A stretch of DNA of 16,247 bases, from assembly GCA_027576995.1 (NCBI GenBank), contig JANBQC010000621.1, positions 1-16,247 on the forward strand, read 5' to 3'. Each line of letters starts with the position of its first letter. Position 1 is the stretch's first letter. This document shows positions 8,322-16,247 of the stretch, one piece after another. Source of the stretch: Dimargaris cristalligena. Taxonomy: Eukaryota > Kickxellomycota > Dimargaritomycetes > Dimargaritales > Dimargaritaceae. A program made the position numbers and the translations under genes. The notes under the pieces are model-generated. The model worked only from the letters and a program-made list of their open reading frames with translations, searched no databases and was not told the origin of the DNA.

Positions 8322-10380
8322 ATGGTCTTCGAGATTCGATTTCCCAGTTACTCCGGCACTCCCCGGTGTCGGCCTGATTCAGTCCTCGCAGGTAATTATT
8401 GGTATTTTTGGAACCCATTTGGGCTCAATGTGATAACCATTTGGGTTCGGGGGCAGACACCCGCTTAAACAACCTACCAGTTTACGATCCGGCTTGCCAA
8501 TCTTATATTGGGTGATGCGTTCTATTCTCCTCACCCCCTTCCCTCACTAAATAGCCATCTAACCGTTCTAGCTTGGGCCGATCTACCATTTTTTACTTTA
8601 CTTTCCTTATCCTGTGCTTCTGCTCAATTTAGGTGTAGTAATGCTAAAAAATACCCGGACGATATCTGCCAAATCACTGATTCTTACTTTTAAGGGTGTC
8701 GAGCGCATCAACAGCAACCCCTCATTTCCCACTTACAATTCGCCCGCGGCCCAGCAGCTAGCCTCCAACCAATGGCTAGAACACATTTATTTCCAACGGG
8801 AGTCCATTCTGCTGGGCGAGGGCGAAGAGTCGATATTCCTGGAGCCCGGGCTCCACCTCTACCATTTTGCCTGTAGCATGCCCTTTATGAACTACCCTAG
8901 CTCCATTCGCTCCCCCCAGTTTGAGATTGTGTATACTTTGACCGCCCGGTTGGAGTGTCCCCGCGACGACGTCACCAAGAAACTCTCCCTCCCGGCCGCG
9001 ATTCACTTTGAACCCTTACCCCTCGTGGTCCCCCACCTGCCCGAGTCGCTCAAGTGTTTCAACACCAACGTCCTGGACGGCGACAAGGTCCTGTTCCACC
9101 TCCACGCCAACTTCATGAAGAACAGCTTCGGCCCGGGGGAGCCCTTCTCCATGGGACTGGTTCTGAAACCTGTCACCCCCCGCCTGGTTAAATCCGCCCG
9201 GGTGATGCTCAAGGAACATGTTCAGTGTCATTTGCGCAACGCGTTTGATCATACGGAGGAACCCCTTTGGTACAACCACCGGATTATCCACCATGACATA
9301 CTCCACCTCAATCGGATCGCCAGCGAGATGAGCCGCGACCCTTATGTAGCCACCGTCAGTTTCGAGCTGCCCGACTTTTTTCAGCCCAATAACAGCGTCT
9401 ATCTCTCGTTCAACTACACCATCTGTATCGTACTCAAAGTGGCCACGGGGTTTTTGCTCACGAGCAACAAGGAAATCTCGGTCGAAGTCCCCATTACCAT
9501 CATTCGCCCCGAGAAAACCCCCAACCCCAACTCCACCAAAGCGTCTAGCCATCGGGCTGGCGTAGGCAGTGGTGGTACGGGCGACGCCAGTTCCGTTCAT
9601 TCGTCCCGGGCCTCCTCAACCTACAGTCCCTCCCTCCAATCCGATATGTTTAATTTCACCACCTATAACCCCCAATCCCAACCGAACCATCCCGCTGCAG
9701 GGGGGGGTGCTCACCACCCTTCCCCGCCGTCTTTTCCCCCCATGATGTACTCCATCCGGTATGCCCTCCCCATCATCCATCCCCCGTCTATGAAGGATAT
9801 TCCAATCCCCGATGATATGCCCGTGCCCCAGCTGGAAAATCTCCTGCGGTCGGTGTTGCCCCGGTCCAAAACCGAACAATCCGCGTCTCTGTCCTCCCCC
9901 AGCGGCGGCGGCGGTGGTGGCGGTAACAGTGGTCCTCCGTATAGGCCAAACTATTCCAGTCCGCTGAATAGTAGTGGTAGTGGCAATAATAGCAGTAATC
10001 AAGCGGGTTACGCGACTACCATGGTCGTCTCCACGAGGGGGGGAGGACTCTACCATGAGCTCATTAGTCGAGGGGATAGGACAGCTGGTCAACGTAGTGA
10101 TGGGTCCAGTAGTACTACTACTACCAGCCCTACTCCCCGCCACAGCAGCCGCAGCGCCAGTGAAATGAGTGACCTTTCCCAAGTCTCCCGGGTCCTTAAC
10201 GATACCCTGGTCCAGCGTCCACCTAGCCCGGCCGATTCCGATAACGGTCCCCTGATAACTTCCGTGCCTGCGAAAGCCAAGTCCGGTATATTGGGGATGA
10301 TAAAACCGTCTAGTGCGGTGGCATCCGTGATATCGCTCGCTTCTTTATCATCGAATATTATAGTCCCATCTCCGGATTAG
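8322..10380 (+). CDS. arrestin-like (alpha-arrestin family) trafficking adaptor, two exons
   Basis: Exons 8322-8391 and 8633-10380 give 605 residues. Exon 1 encodes VFEIRFPSYSGTPRCRPDSVLAG, which splices onto VVMLKNTRTISAKSLILTFKGVERI: the typical first strands of an Arrestin_N domain (about 1-155). Arrestin_C follows (about 172-317, from LDGDKVLFHLHANF to SVEVPITIIRP). The tail (318-605) is disordered and rich in Ser, Gly, Pro and Asn, with a Gly7 run at 448-454. Fungal alpha-arrestins link Rsp5/Nedd4-type ubiquitin ligases to membrane transporters and receptors and drive their endocytosis. That job normally needs PPxY-type motifs, and no canonical one is present: the nearest are FPTY (55-58) and RPNY (461-464), while VPQL (421-424) lacks the Tyr. 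The start context, CACAATGG, is good. Many Ser/Thr-Pro sites in the tail suggest control by phosphorylation. Family assignment is strong; cargo is unknown. Confidence 0.9.
8392..8632 (+). other. intron of the arrestin-like gene (241 bases)
   Basis: Donor GTAATT at 8392 and acceptor TTTAG ending at 8632. The junction codon G|GT restores SVLAG-VVMLKN, a standard arrestin strand pair, which neither frame gives without splicing. The best branch-point match, CTAAC at 8559-8563, is about 70 bases before the acceptor, and the stretch between is pyrimidine-rich. Confidence 0.9.
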
Positions 10381-11064
10381 AAGAATCCCCTTCCCCCTCC
10401 CCAACTCGGCCATCGTGTATCTTACAGGCAATCCTGTCAGTGTGACTACCGCCCCTTTTTCACTCACTCTCATTCACCTCACACACATTAAACTTGTTAT
10501 GGTCAGTTTGTCTTTGTTTAACCTGTAATTTTATCTCCTTCTATTTTTATATATGAGGCAGTCTTAATGGTTTAATGCTCGTATCAGTATCGCATTCTTA
10601 TATAAACTTTTTACGTTACTTGAGTGGGATCTAATTTTCAAAATAGCTGAATCTTTGTAAACTAGGTTTAGTGTGTTGACGAAAATAACAGGGGATGCAA
10701 ATGTATTAAATGTCCATGTCGATATATACGATCTCATGGCCGCATTGCCACCTTATTTTGCACTTACGACTGTACTCTGAATTAGCATGACATAATATGT
10801 TCTTGGAGCCCGCTAGATAAAATATAGCCAGTTATAAATGTCATGGGCATATGCTCTACAGATGAATCAGTTTTCGGCATGTTTGTATATTTCTAAATAC
10901 CCGGTTAGTATTATAACAAAAAAAACACGAGTAATTGGCATGACTTAAACATTTCGAGTGATGTAATTGACAATATACTGGACTATACACTTTGGTCCGG
11001 AAATGTTACATTAACATGATGGGATATCCTCTACATCAGGCAATTAGTCAGAAAGGATTGGAAT

Positions 11065-11092
11065 AAACGGAGTCGCATACACGAGTCCGTTT
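11065..11092. repeat. 11-base inverted repeat with one mismatch
   Basis: Arms 11065-11075 and 11082-11092 (AAACGGAGTCG and CGAGTCCGTTT) pair at 10 of 11 positions around a six-base loop. Confidence 0.65.
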
Positions 11093-11132
11093 TAGTGAAT
11101 AATTTCTGACTCCTAGCGAATAAACCATTGGT

Positions 11133-11142
11133 GGGGGGGGGG
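11133..11142 (+). repeat. G10 homopolymer run
   Basis: Ten consecutive G residues, followed 13 bases later by a C6 run, so the two could pair locally. Confidence 0.95.
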
Positions 11143-11284
11143 ATTATCGACAGCTCCCCCCTCCCAACTGATATTCCGTAGTCTACCCCTCATATGGTTA
11201 TTTTGATTTTTACTGAGAGACAACTAAGGCGAACGCTCGACCATGCGTTTTTTGGATTAGGAATATCCGTGTATATTTCTGTAA

Positions 11285-11456
11285 CTTGGCTGTGCTACTT
11301 GCCAAGCCCCGTTTGGGTCGGATATTTTTCCTGCCCGACCACCTAAGAAAATACTGCGCTTTCTTCTTCATATATTCTTCGTTGATTTTTTTGAACCTCG
11401 TGGGCCTTGCCAACTCTCTTAAGCCCACCTGGTGGGCCGCGTGGGTGCGGGCACCC
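11285..11456. other. hairpin-rich GC island, possible structured RNA
   Basis: Successive exact inverted repeats are visible: CTTGGC/GCCAAG (11285-11290, 11301-11306), GGTCGG/CCGACC (11316-11321, 11335-11340), GTGGGC/GCCCAC (11400-11405, 11423-11428), GCCCACC/GGTGGGC around one base (11423-11437), and GGGTGC/GCACCC around two bases (11443-11456). The third and fourth share an arm, so they are alternatives. The surrounding DNA is AT-rich. It may be a non-coding RNA, a degenerate insertion or chance; strand is undetermined. Confidence 0.3.
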
Positions 11457-11759
11457 TTGTTCACCCTCCGCCAAGCTTCCATAGGCCACACATAAATCTT
11501 CTGTATCTCCGACCACCATAACTAATCTGGCCCTGGTGGTACGGCTTGACGTATTTTTCGGCAGTCATCTCTAAGAGAACAGGGGAGGGGGGAAGTCGTC
11601 GTCTGGAATTCCAATATCACATACTATTTTTAGGCTAAAGGGAAGGCAGGCGCAGTGTGCTCAGGTATCGGCTAATTTTCTGTTGTATACATTCATCCGT
11701 TTGGGCGACCAGCGTATCAAACCTCCCTAAGCCAGCCGCACTAACAACATTCCAATTGA

Positions 11760-11767
11760 TATAAATA
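11760..11767 (+). promoter_or_regulatory. TATA box of the small peptide gene
   Basis: TATAAATA preceded by CCAAT at 11752-11756, 140 bases before the start codon. The stretch between is CA- and CT-rich, the usual look of a leader in a strongly expressed fungal gene. Confidence 0.6.
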
Positions 11768-11906
11768 CATCCGCTCGCGCTCTTTATATTCTCAACCATC
11801 ATCCACATTCCACTACAATCCCCTCCCTCTTAAAGTATCTCTACCACCACCACCAACACCCACATCTCCTTTCACCAACCGTCTCCTTACCACCCAACAA
11901 TTCACC

Positions 11907-12137
11907 ATGGCCCGTTTCCTGTCCCCCATTGTCCTTCTCGCCGTTGTCCTCGCTGCTTCGACTACTACTGCCTTGAACCCTGCCGAAACCCAGGCCACCC
12001 TTTACCGTCGCAACGTCATCACCAGAAACAAGTTCGCCCTTGGAGGTGCTGCTGCTGGAGGTCTCGTTTTAGGCAAGACTGGTGCCCTTGGGGGTGCCCT
12101 TATCGGCCATGCTGCTGACAAGAAGTACAGTCATTAA
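11907..12137 (+). CDS. small putative secreted glycine-zipper peptide, 76 residues
   Basis: Not recognised as a named gene. Residues 1-22 form a convincing signal peptide (MARF, then a hydrophobic core, then STTTA) with likely cleavage after A22. The mature part is short and has a dibasic R34-R35 that a Kex2-type protease could cut. The rest is a glycine-zipper segment with GxxxG spacing at G47/G51, G52/G56 and G59/G63/G67, ending in the charged tail DKKYSH. Such segments can insert in or pack against membranes. The ATG lies in an excellent context (TTCACCATGG), behind a TATA box and a CA/CT-rich leader. Codon choice (GCT, GGT, CTT, CGT) differs from the C-rich neighbours, which together with the leader suggests high expression. 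Function is unknown; a structural cell-surface or effector-like peptide are both possible. Confidence 0.8.
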   Translation: MARFLSPIVLLAVVLAASTTTALNPAETQATLYRRNVITRNKFALGGAAAGGLVLGKTGALGGALIGHAADKKYSH

Positions 12138-12147
12138 GTCTATCCAT

Positions 12148-12242
12148 GTGAGTCGCCACCGCTAGCTATCATTATTTGGACGTTTTACCGGTTGAATATG
12201 ACGGATGTCTTCAGTTCTACCAAAGTCTAACTACTAAAATAG
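12148..12242 (+). other. candidate intron in the 3' UTR of the small peptide gene
   Basis: A strong donor GTGAGT at 12148, a branch-point match CTAACTA at 12227-12233 and acceptor ATAG ending at 12242, giving 95 bases. It begins 10 bases after the stop codon, so it would not alter the protein and would not trigger decay by the usual 50-base rule. Confidence 0.4.
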
Positions 12243-12375
12243 GACACTGGTATACGCTGGCTCTAGCTGGGCTATTGCCCGAGTCTTTGGTTAGCTCATT
12301 ATAGAATTCCCCTGTTTATTTATATATTGTTTATCCGATGGATTTTATTGAGAAATACCTTTAAAATTTGTGCCT

Positions 12376-12385
12376 TGTAAATAAA
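12376..12385 (+). promoter_or_regulatory. PUF-type element overlapping a poly(A) signal
   Basis: TGTAAATA (12376-12383) fits the UGUANAUA site of PUF RNA-binding proteins and overlaps AATAAA (12380-12385). Both lie about 240 bases after the stop codon of the small peptide gene, a plausible 3' end. Short AT-rich motifs occur by chance. Confidence 0.3.
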
Positions 12386-13021
12386 CCACAACTATATATA
12401 TATAATCCCCCGTAAATGGTGATGGATTGACTTGGATGGCTATGGCTATGGCAATGGAGAGTCCGAACATACTAAAATAGAGTATGCAATCTATCCCGCC
12501 AGCCTCGGCTAATTGAACAGGTTTCTTAGCGATATTTGGAATTATGCTCCCTGGGTTGGTTCTGGAGACTCATTCTCTCTGATTCAATAATCGGCTCACA
12601 ACATTACCTGAATCAATGATGCAACTAATTAAATATTAGAGATAGGTGTCCTACTATAAAACTTATAGACATTGCTTAATCGTACTGATATGACTAGGGG
12701 TCTGGTTTGATTAGAATGGTATGGGCCATAGTAATTGGAATCTTATGCCATGCCTTTCTCGATACTCTACAGCTGGGGGAAGTGGATGTAATGTCTTCCC
12801 TAGGTGCTCTGTTGAGTATATGACAGTTACAATCCGTGGCTAGTCTTAGGTCAGTCATTAAGTTAGTTGACCCCCCTCTGAGTCTCCTTCCAACCAACGG
12901 CATATAGCCAATGCTTACACCTATCTCCAGTGTGTACCCTATGCTATGGCACCCTTTTCTGTGGCAATATCTGATCTATTACGGTTGATGATAAGTTTTG
13001 AAGGTCAATTTGTCGATATAT

Positions 13022-13152
13022 CATCGTATTTTTTTACAAGTAATGTGTTTATAACGACCCCCACCGACTCCTATTTTATTATTATTATTGCTATATAGTA
13101 TGCAATGTTCTAAGTCTATTGTAATTTGTAGATTGTCATAAAAAATACGATG
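13022..13152. repeat. MITE-like element with 13-base terminal inverted repeats
   Basis: CATCGTATTTTTT (13022-13034) and AAAAAATACGATG (13140-13152) are exact reverse complements bounding 131 bases of AT-rich, non-coding DNA. Size and layout resemble a miniature inverted-repeat transposable element, but no clear target-site duplication is seen and part of each arm is a homopolymer. Confidence 0.35.
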
Positions 13153-13315
13153 GATTTCGGTAAAAATATGGTCAAGTATTCGAGGAAGCACCCTTTTCAA
13201 CAATATCTTCATTTAATAAATTTAACTGATTCTCGCTAAATGTTTCAGCACATTTAAGTATTTATTTTCCCATTTTCTGTACTCATACCCAGTATTGGCC
13301 ATGGGTCCCAGCCCT

Positions 13316-13325
13316 CCCCCCCCCC
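13316..13325 (+). repeat. C10 homopolymer run
   Basis: Ten consecutive C residues in otherwise AT-rich non-coding DNA. One of several G/C runs of 8-10 in the window. Confidence 0.95.
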
Positions 13326-14738
13326 AATTTTAATCCTCCCACTCACTTGAGCAGCACCTTGCCTGTAGGGTGGGGAACAACCCTGTCAGTATCAAATTGT
13401 CCTAAGAAAGATTCTGGGACCATATCCCCGCCATCTCAAGCCTAGTAAATTTAAGGTGAAACCACCCAACACTATGCATCTTTATATTTATAGCATTCTA
13501 TGCCGCTAGTAAATCCCAATTGATAGATGTCCCATGTCTAGCCGAATCATGCCCGGTGGGCCTGGGTGGTGTTGCCAAAATATTGAATTACAAAAGAAGC
13601 CCTGATTTACAAGAATAGTACTAGCTTATGAATAACCAGGGCCGGCAGTGTTTATTCGCTTGTTAAATAATAGCCATGGTTCTTCTTATTACTATTGTGC
13701 AGGATATTATTATTCCATAGGGATGTAGCCTATCCATGCTGACCTCCAATATAAGGCTGTATTATGCAATTTCAAATCTGTGATTGCAATGTTTGGTACT
13801 ATAGTTGAATTTCACATACCCAAGTTGGTAACGTCATACTTTTCCTCAACCTGCTACTATTGCTAGGACGACTCTCTGGTGTTATCCTTCCATATAGATA
13901 TCCCTTCAGTTTACAACCTGATTCTCCCTTCGTCAATATTCATCTGGTGTACCTAATTAGCCACTTCTAAGTACACCACTGGTTAGTATTTGTGCCTATA
14001 ATGTTATGAATCACGTAATCTATCGCGATTCTCTTCTGGCTCCTATGAGTGGTATTTTATTCACCCTCTATAACTGCAACCCCTTTATTCTTATGGGCGC
14101 GTCCTCTATTCAATAAAACAACTCAACTGGAGTAGCTGTTTCTATTTGTGGCTTTCTTCCTGATTCATTTCTACTTTTACTAGTGATTATATCATTATAC
14201 AATAAAGCTTACAGTTATCATTCTTTAAACATTCTAACATATAATACCTGTTTATTGTCATCCCCTCATTATTGTCCTCTGTTGAGAAAGTATCAATGGA
14301 GTTGACTCCTAGTACTTTATTCTTAGAAGTATTATCCATATGATTTCTAATCTGATGGTACTCGAGTGGCTAACCAAATTTTTTCCTTTTAAGCTGTAAA
14401 GAGGCCATAACAATTGAATGTCCCGATTTTAGATTACTCCGAGCTTGAAGACTAGAAGTATGCCAAATGATCAACTAATAAAGTAAATATATTGAGCCTG
14501 GGGATACAGTGAAAGAACAAAAGTAATGATCAGGGTGTGTTAGTTTCAGAGTGACAATGTCAAGTCCAGTCCATTCTAAATATCCGAGTTTAGCCCACTT
14601 TTCTGTGATAAAAATATTTGACTCGTATCAAGCATCATATATATGCCGTCCTGGGAATAGGGGTCTTGGAACTCGTGTACTTGTTTAGTATATCCATATA
14701 TTCACAATATATAGCCTAGCATTTAGGACAAGGGTAAA

Positions 14739-16247
14739 TTAAATATTCACTGGAGTTTGATATCCTTTCAACCCCTCTAGAATCGCGGCCCTGAATAAAT
14801 ATTTTTCGCTGAGGATTTGCAGCCCGTTTGTCAGTTCAACAAGAATATCGTCAGCCATTGTGTGAATAGTGTCTACCAAGTCGTCGTCTTGTTCTGATTC
14901 TGAGGAATAACTAATGGAGTCTTCTTCGGCGACATCGGCCATGACCGTGTCCATTTTACCGTCAATAGAGGTTAGATATGATTCCCTCATTTCAATTTTG
15001 GACATCAGGAACTTTAGCAGTTCTATGATTTTGTTGACTCCGCGGATGAGATCCTCGGGAGCGATGGGGATTGGGCTTTCGTTTCTGTAGGTTGTCTCCT
15101 GGTTGATCCCGGTAGACTCAGCCAAGGTGCTATTTTTCAGATAGTGAATTGCAGTACCAAAGGATCGGGCCCACGTCAGAATAGGATATATGCGAGTATC
15201 AATTTCGTCCAAATCTTGCAGGTCTTCCGAATCGTCGACCAATTCCAGGAGCTCTCCCAATTTCTTTTCTAGAGTCGCAGTGGTTTCACCATCATCGCCA
15301 GGTTCCAGGCCCTCTTCGGGGTTCAATTTGCGATTATGACGAACCCAGATCTCGACAGATTCGGGCTCGTGATCATTCGGCGGCATAGCGATATAGCCCT
15401 GGAAAGTAAATTGTTGATAGCACCCAAACTGCTCCTTGGGGCTAAGAAGTGGCTCGTCGTTGTAATCTAGACCCACACTTGAATAGGTGACTTGGAAACC
15501 AAGAGCCAAGAAACACGGAAGATCACGTTTGAGGAAAGGGTTACCAAATTCGGTGAACAATTCTTCGGCCTCAATTATTTCGTATTCCAGAGCCCACATA
15601 AAGAGGGTCGCGATGGGCAGGCGGGATCTACCGTTGTAGAGAGGATAATCTCCGCTAGTATCTAAAGGGTCATTGTTTTGGGGGTCAAATCCCTGACTTC
15701 TAATAGCCAAAATAGAATCTAGAGATCCAAGGCCCACATCCAATACCCCACCAGTCAACGGCATATTCGTAAGTTCCAACTTGGAATCTTCGAAGACCGG
15801 CGTTGAGCTAGAAGGGGTGGGGTCGTTGCGATCGCTGGCAATCCAGGAGCGGATAATTTGTTTGAACCCGCCCAAATTCTTGTGGACCACGAAATGGGCG
15901 GCCAGGTGGCTCTGCACCAAATAGGGGATGCGGCGCAGAGTTTGTCGAGTCAAGTCGTTAGGTAGGTTAGTGCTGCCCAGATCAGGAAGTCCACTGGATA
16001 ACGAGTCATGGCCGGGTCCATAGTCAATGGAATTCACTCTGACGATCAACGTATCTAACTCGGGGATTTCACCCGTACCTGCTTTAAGCGCACGGGCAAC
16101 CATAGGGAACATGATGGCAAAATCTTCGGGGTCCATTTGGCTAGACGGTACATACTCCACGCTGTTGGCCCAATCCTTCAGTTCTGCGTAATGGTTGCCC
16201 AATATGCTTAGAGTCGGGTCTGGCTGGATTTGTTCGCCGTATGAACG
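14739..16247 (-). CDS. unrecognised acidic protein, 5' end beyond the window
   Basis: Read on the minus strand, 502 residues are visible (the first are RSYGEQIQPDPTLSIL) and the stop is at 14741-14739. The frame stays open to the window edge and the residue at 16202 is a TTG, not a start, so the N-terminus lies outside. I recognise no family. The N-terminal third is mixed alpha/beta-like with a helix around RQTLRRIPYLVQSHLAAHFVV. The middle holds an aromatic patch (FMWALEYEIIEAEELFTEFGNPF) and the only two cysteines (DLPC, FGCYQ). The C-terminal half is acidic and helical, with an E/D-rich stretch at about 308-350 and an acidic serine cluster (EEDSISYSSESEQDDD, about 441-456) that fits casein kinase 2 sites. 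No membrane span is seen. Third positions are more mixed than in the conserved genes to the left, suggesting a lineage-specific or weakly expressed gene. Confidence 0.75.
   Translation of the reverse strand, partial: RSYGEQIQPDPTLSILGNHYAELKDWANSVEYVPSSQMDPEDFAIMFPMVARALKAGTGEIPELDTLIVRVNSIDYGPGHDSLSSGLPDLGSTNLPNDLTRQTLRRIPYLVQSHLAAHFVVHKNLGGFKQIIRSWIASDRNDPTPSSSTPVFEDSKLELTNMPLTGGVLDVGLGSLDSILAIRSQGFDPQNNDPLDTSGDYPLYNGRSRLPIATLFMWALEYEIIEAEELFTEFGNPFLKRDLPCFLALGFQVTYSSVGLDYNDEPLLSPKEQFGCYQQFTFQGYIAMPPNDHEPESVEIWVRHNRKLNPEEGLEPGDDGETTATLEKKLGELLELVDDSEDLQDLDEIDTRIYPILTWARSFGTAIHYLKNSTLAESTGINQETTYRNESPIPIAPEDLIRGVNKIIELLKFLMSKIEMRESYLTSIDGKMDTVMADVAEEDSISYSSESEQDDDLVDTIHTMADDILVELTNGLQILSEKYLFRAAILEGLKGYQTPVNI

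Larger units (their letters stand above)
10381..11906. other. intergenic region between the arrestin-like and small peptide genes
   Basis: AT-rich spacer holding the arrestin 3' UTR on the left and the promoter of the next gene on the right. No supported gene. It contains a G10 run (11133-11142), a near-perfect hairpin (11065-11092) and a compact GC-rich island with several stacked inverted repeats (11285-11456). Small open frames on both strands over that island have no recognisable domain. Confidence 0.5.
12138..14738. other. 2.6 kb AT-rich convergent intergenic region
   Basis: Lies between two genes pointing towards each other, so it needs only two 3' ends. No supported gene. It contains a (TA)6 run (12393-12404), a short GGCTAT repeat near 12437, a run of TTA units (13077-13089), a C10 run (13316-13325) and a MITE-like inverted-repeat element (13022-13152). 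The remainder shows no structure I can name. Confidence 0.5.

Noticed and set aside
7958..8377. 139-residue hydrophobic frame as a membrane protein gene
   Set aside because: The Leu/Pro/Phe/Ser content follows from pyrimidine-rich promoter DNA; kept only as a possible upstream frame.
9016..9600. 194-residue minus-strand frame
   Set aside because: Shadow of the arrestin-like coding region.
9616..10182. 188-residue minus-strand frame
   Set aside because: Shadow of the Ser/Gly-rich arrestin tail.
11210..11482. Basic minus-strand frame, 90 residues from its ATG
   Set aside because: A faint chromodomain-like string (YFLRWSGRKN) is too short to support a call, and the frame coincides with the hairpin-rich island.

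Overview
The window looks like nuclear DNA from a fungus, most likely an early-diverging filamentous lineage. The evidence is: few genes spaced by kilobases of non-coding DNA, occasional GT-AG introns of about 180-240 bases with CTAAC-like branch points, C-ending codons in the conserved genes, and a membrane-anchored tRNA t6A dehydratase of the type seen in yeast mitochondria. The lineage (for example Zoopagomycota/Kickxellomycotina-like) is an inference from style only; nothing here proves it.

Layout. Positions 515-1603 (+) encode a two-exon TBC-domain protein (Rab GTPase-activating protein family). Positions 2357-3859 (+) encode a one-exon E1-like tRNA threonylcarbamoyladenosine dehydratase with an N-terminal membrane anchor. 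A gene-free gap of 4.46 kb follows (3860-8321), with microsatellites and several good inverted repeats. Positions 8322-10380 (+) encode a two-exon arrestin-like (alpha-arrestin) protein; its short first exon is outside the long open frame but is needed to complete the arrestin fold. After another 1.5 kb of non-coding DNA, with a hairpin-rich GC island near 11285-11456, a 76-residue putative secreted glycine-zipper peptide lies at 11907-12137 (+). It has a clear TATA box, an excellent start context and probably an intron in its 3' UTR. A 2.6 kb AT-rich spacer (12138-14738) holds a MITE-like 131-base element. The right end (16247-14739, -) is the 3' part of an unrecognised acidic protein whose open frame runs off the window.

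The genes do not form a pathway. Rab regulation, arrestin-guided trafficking and tRNA modification are housekeeping functions that happen to be neighbours. The two rightmost genes look lineage-specific. I found no CRISPR array, rRNA, tRNA, intact transposon or clear multi-gene novel system. The most interesting leftovers are the hairpin-rich island, the MITE-like element, the small peptide gene with its 3' UTR signals, and the orphan gene at the right edge.
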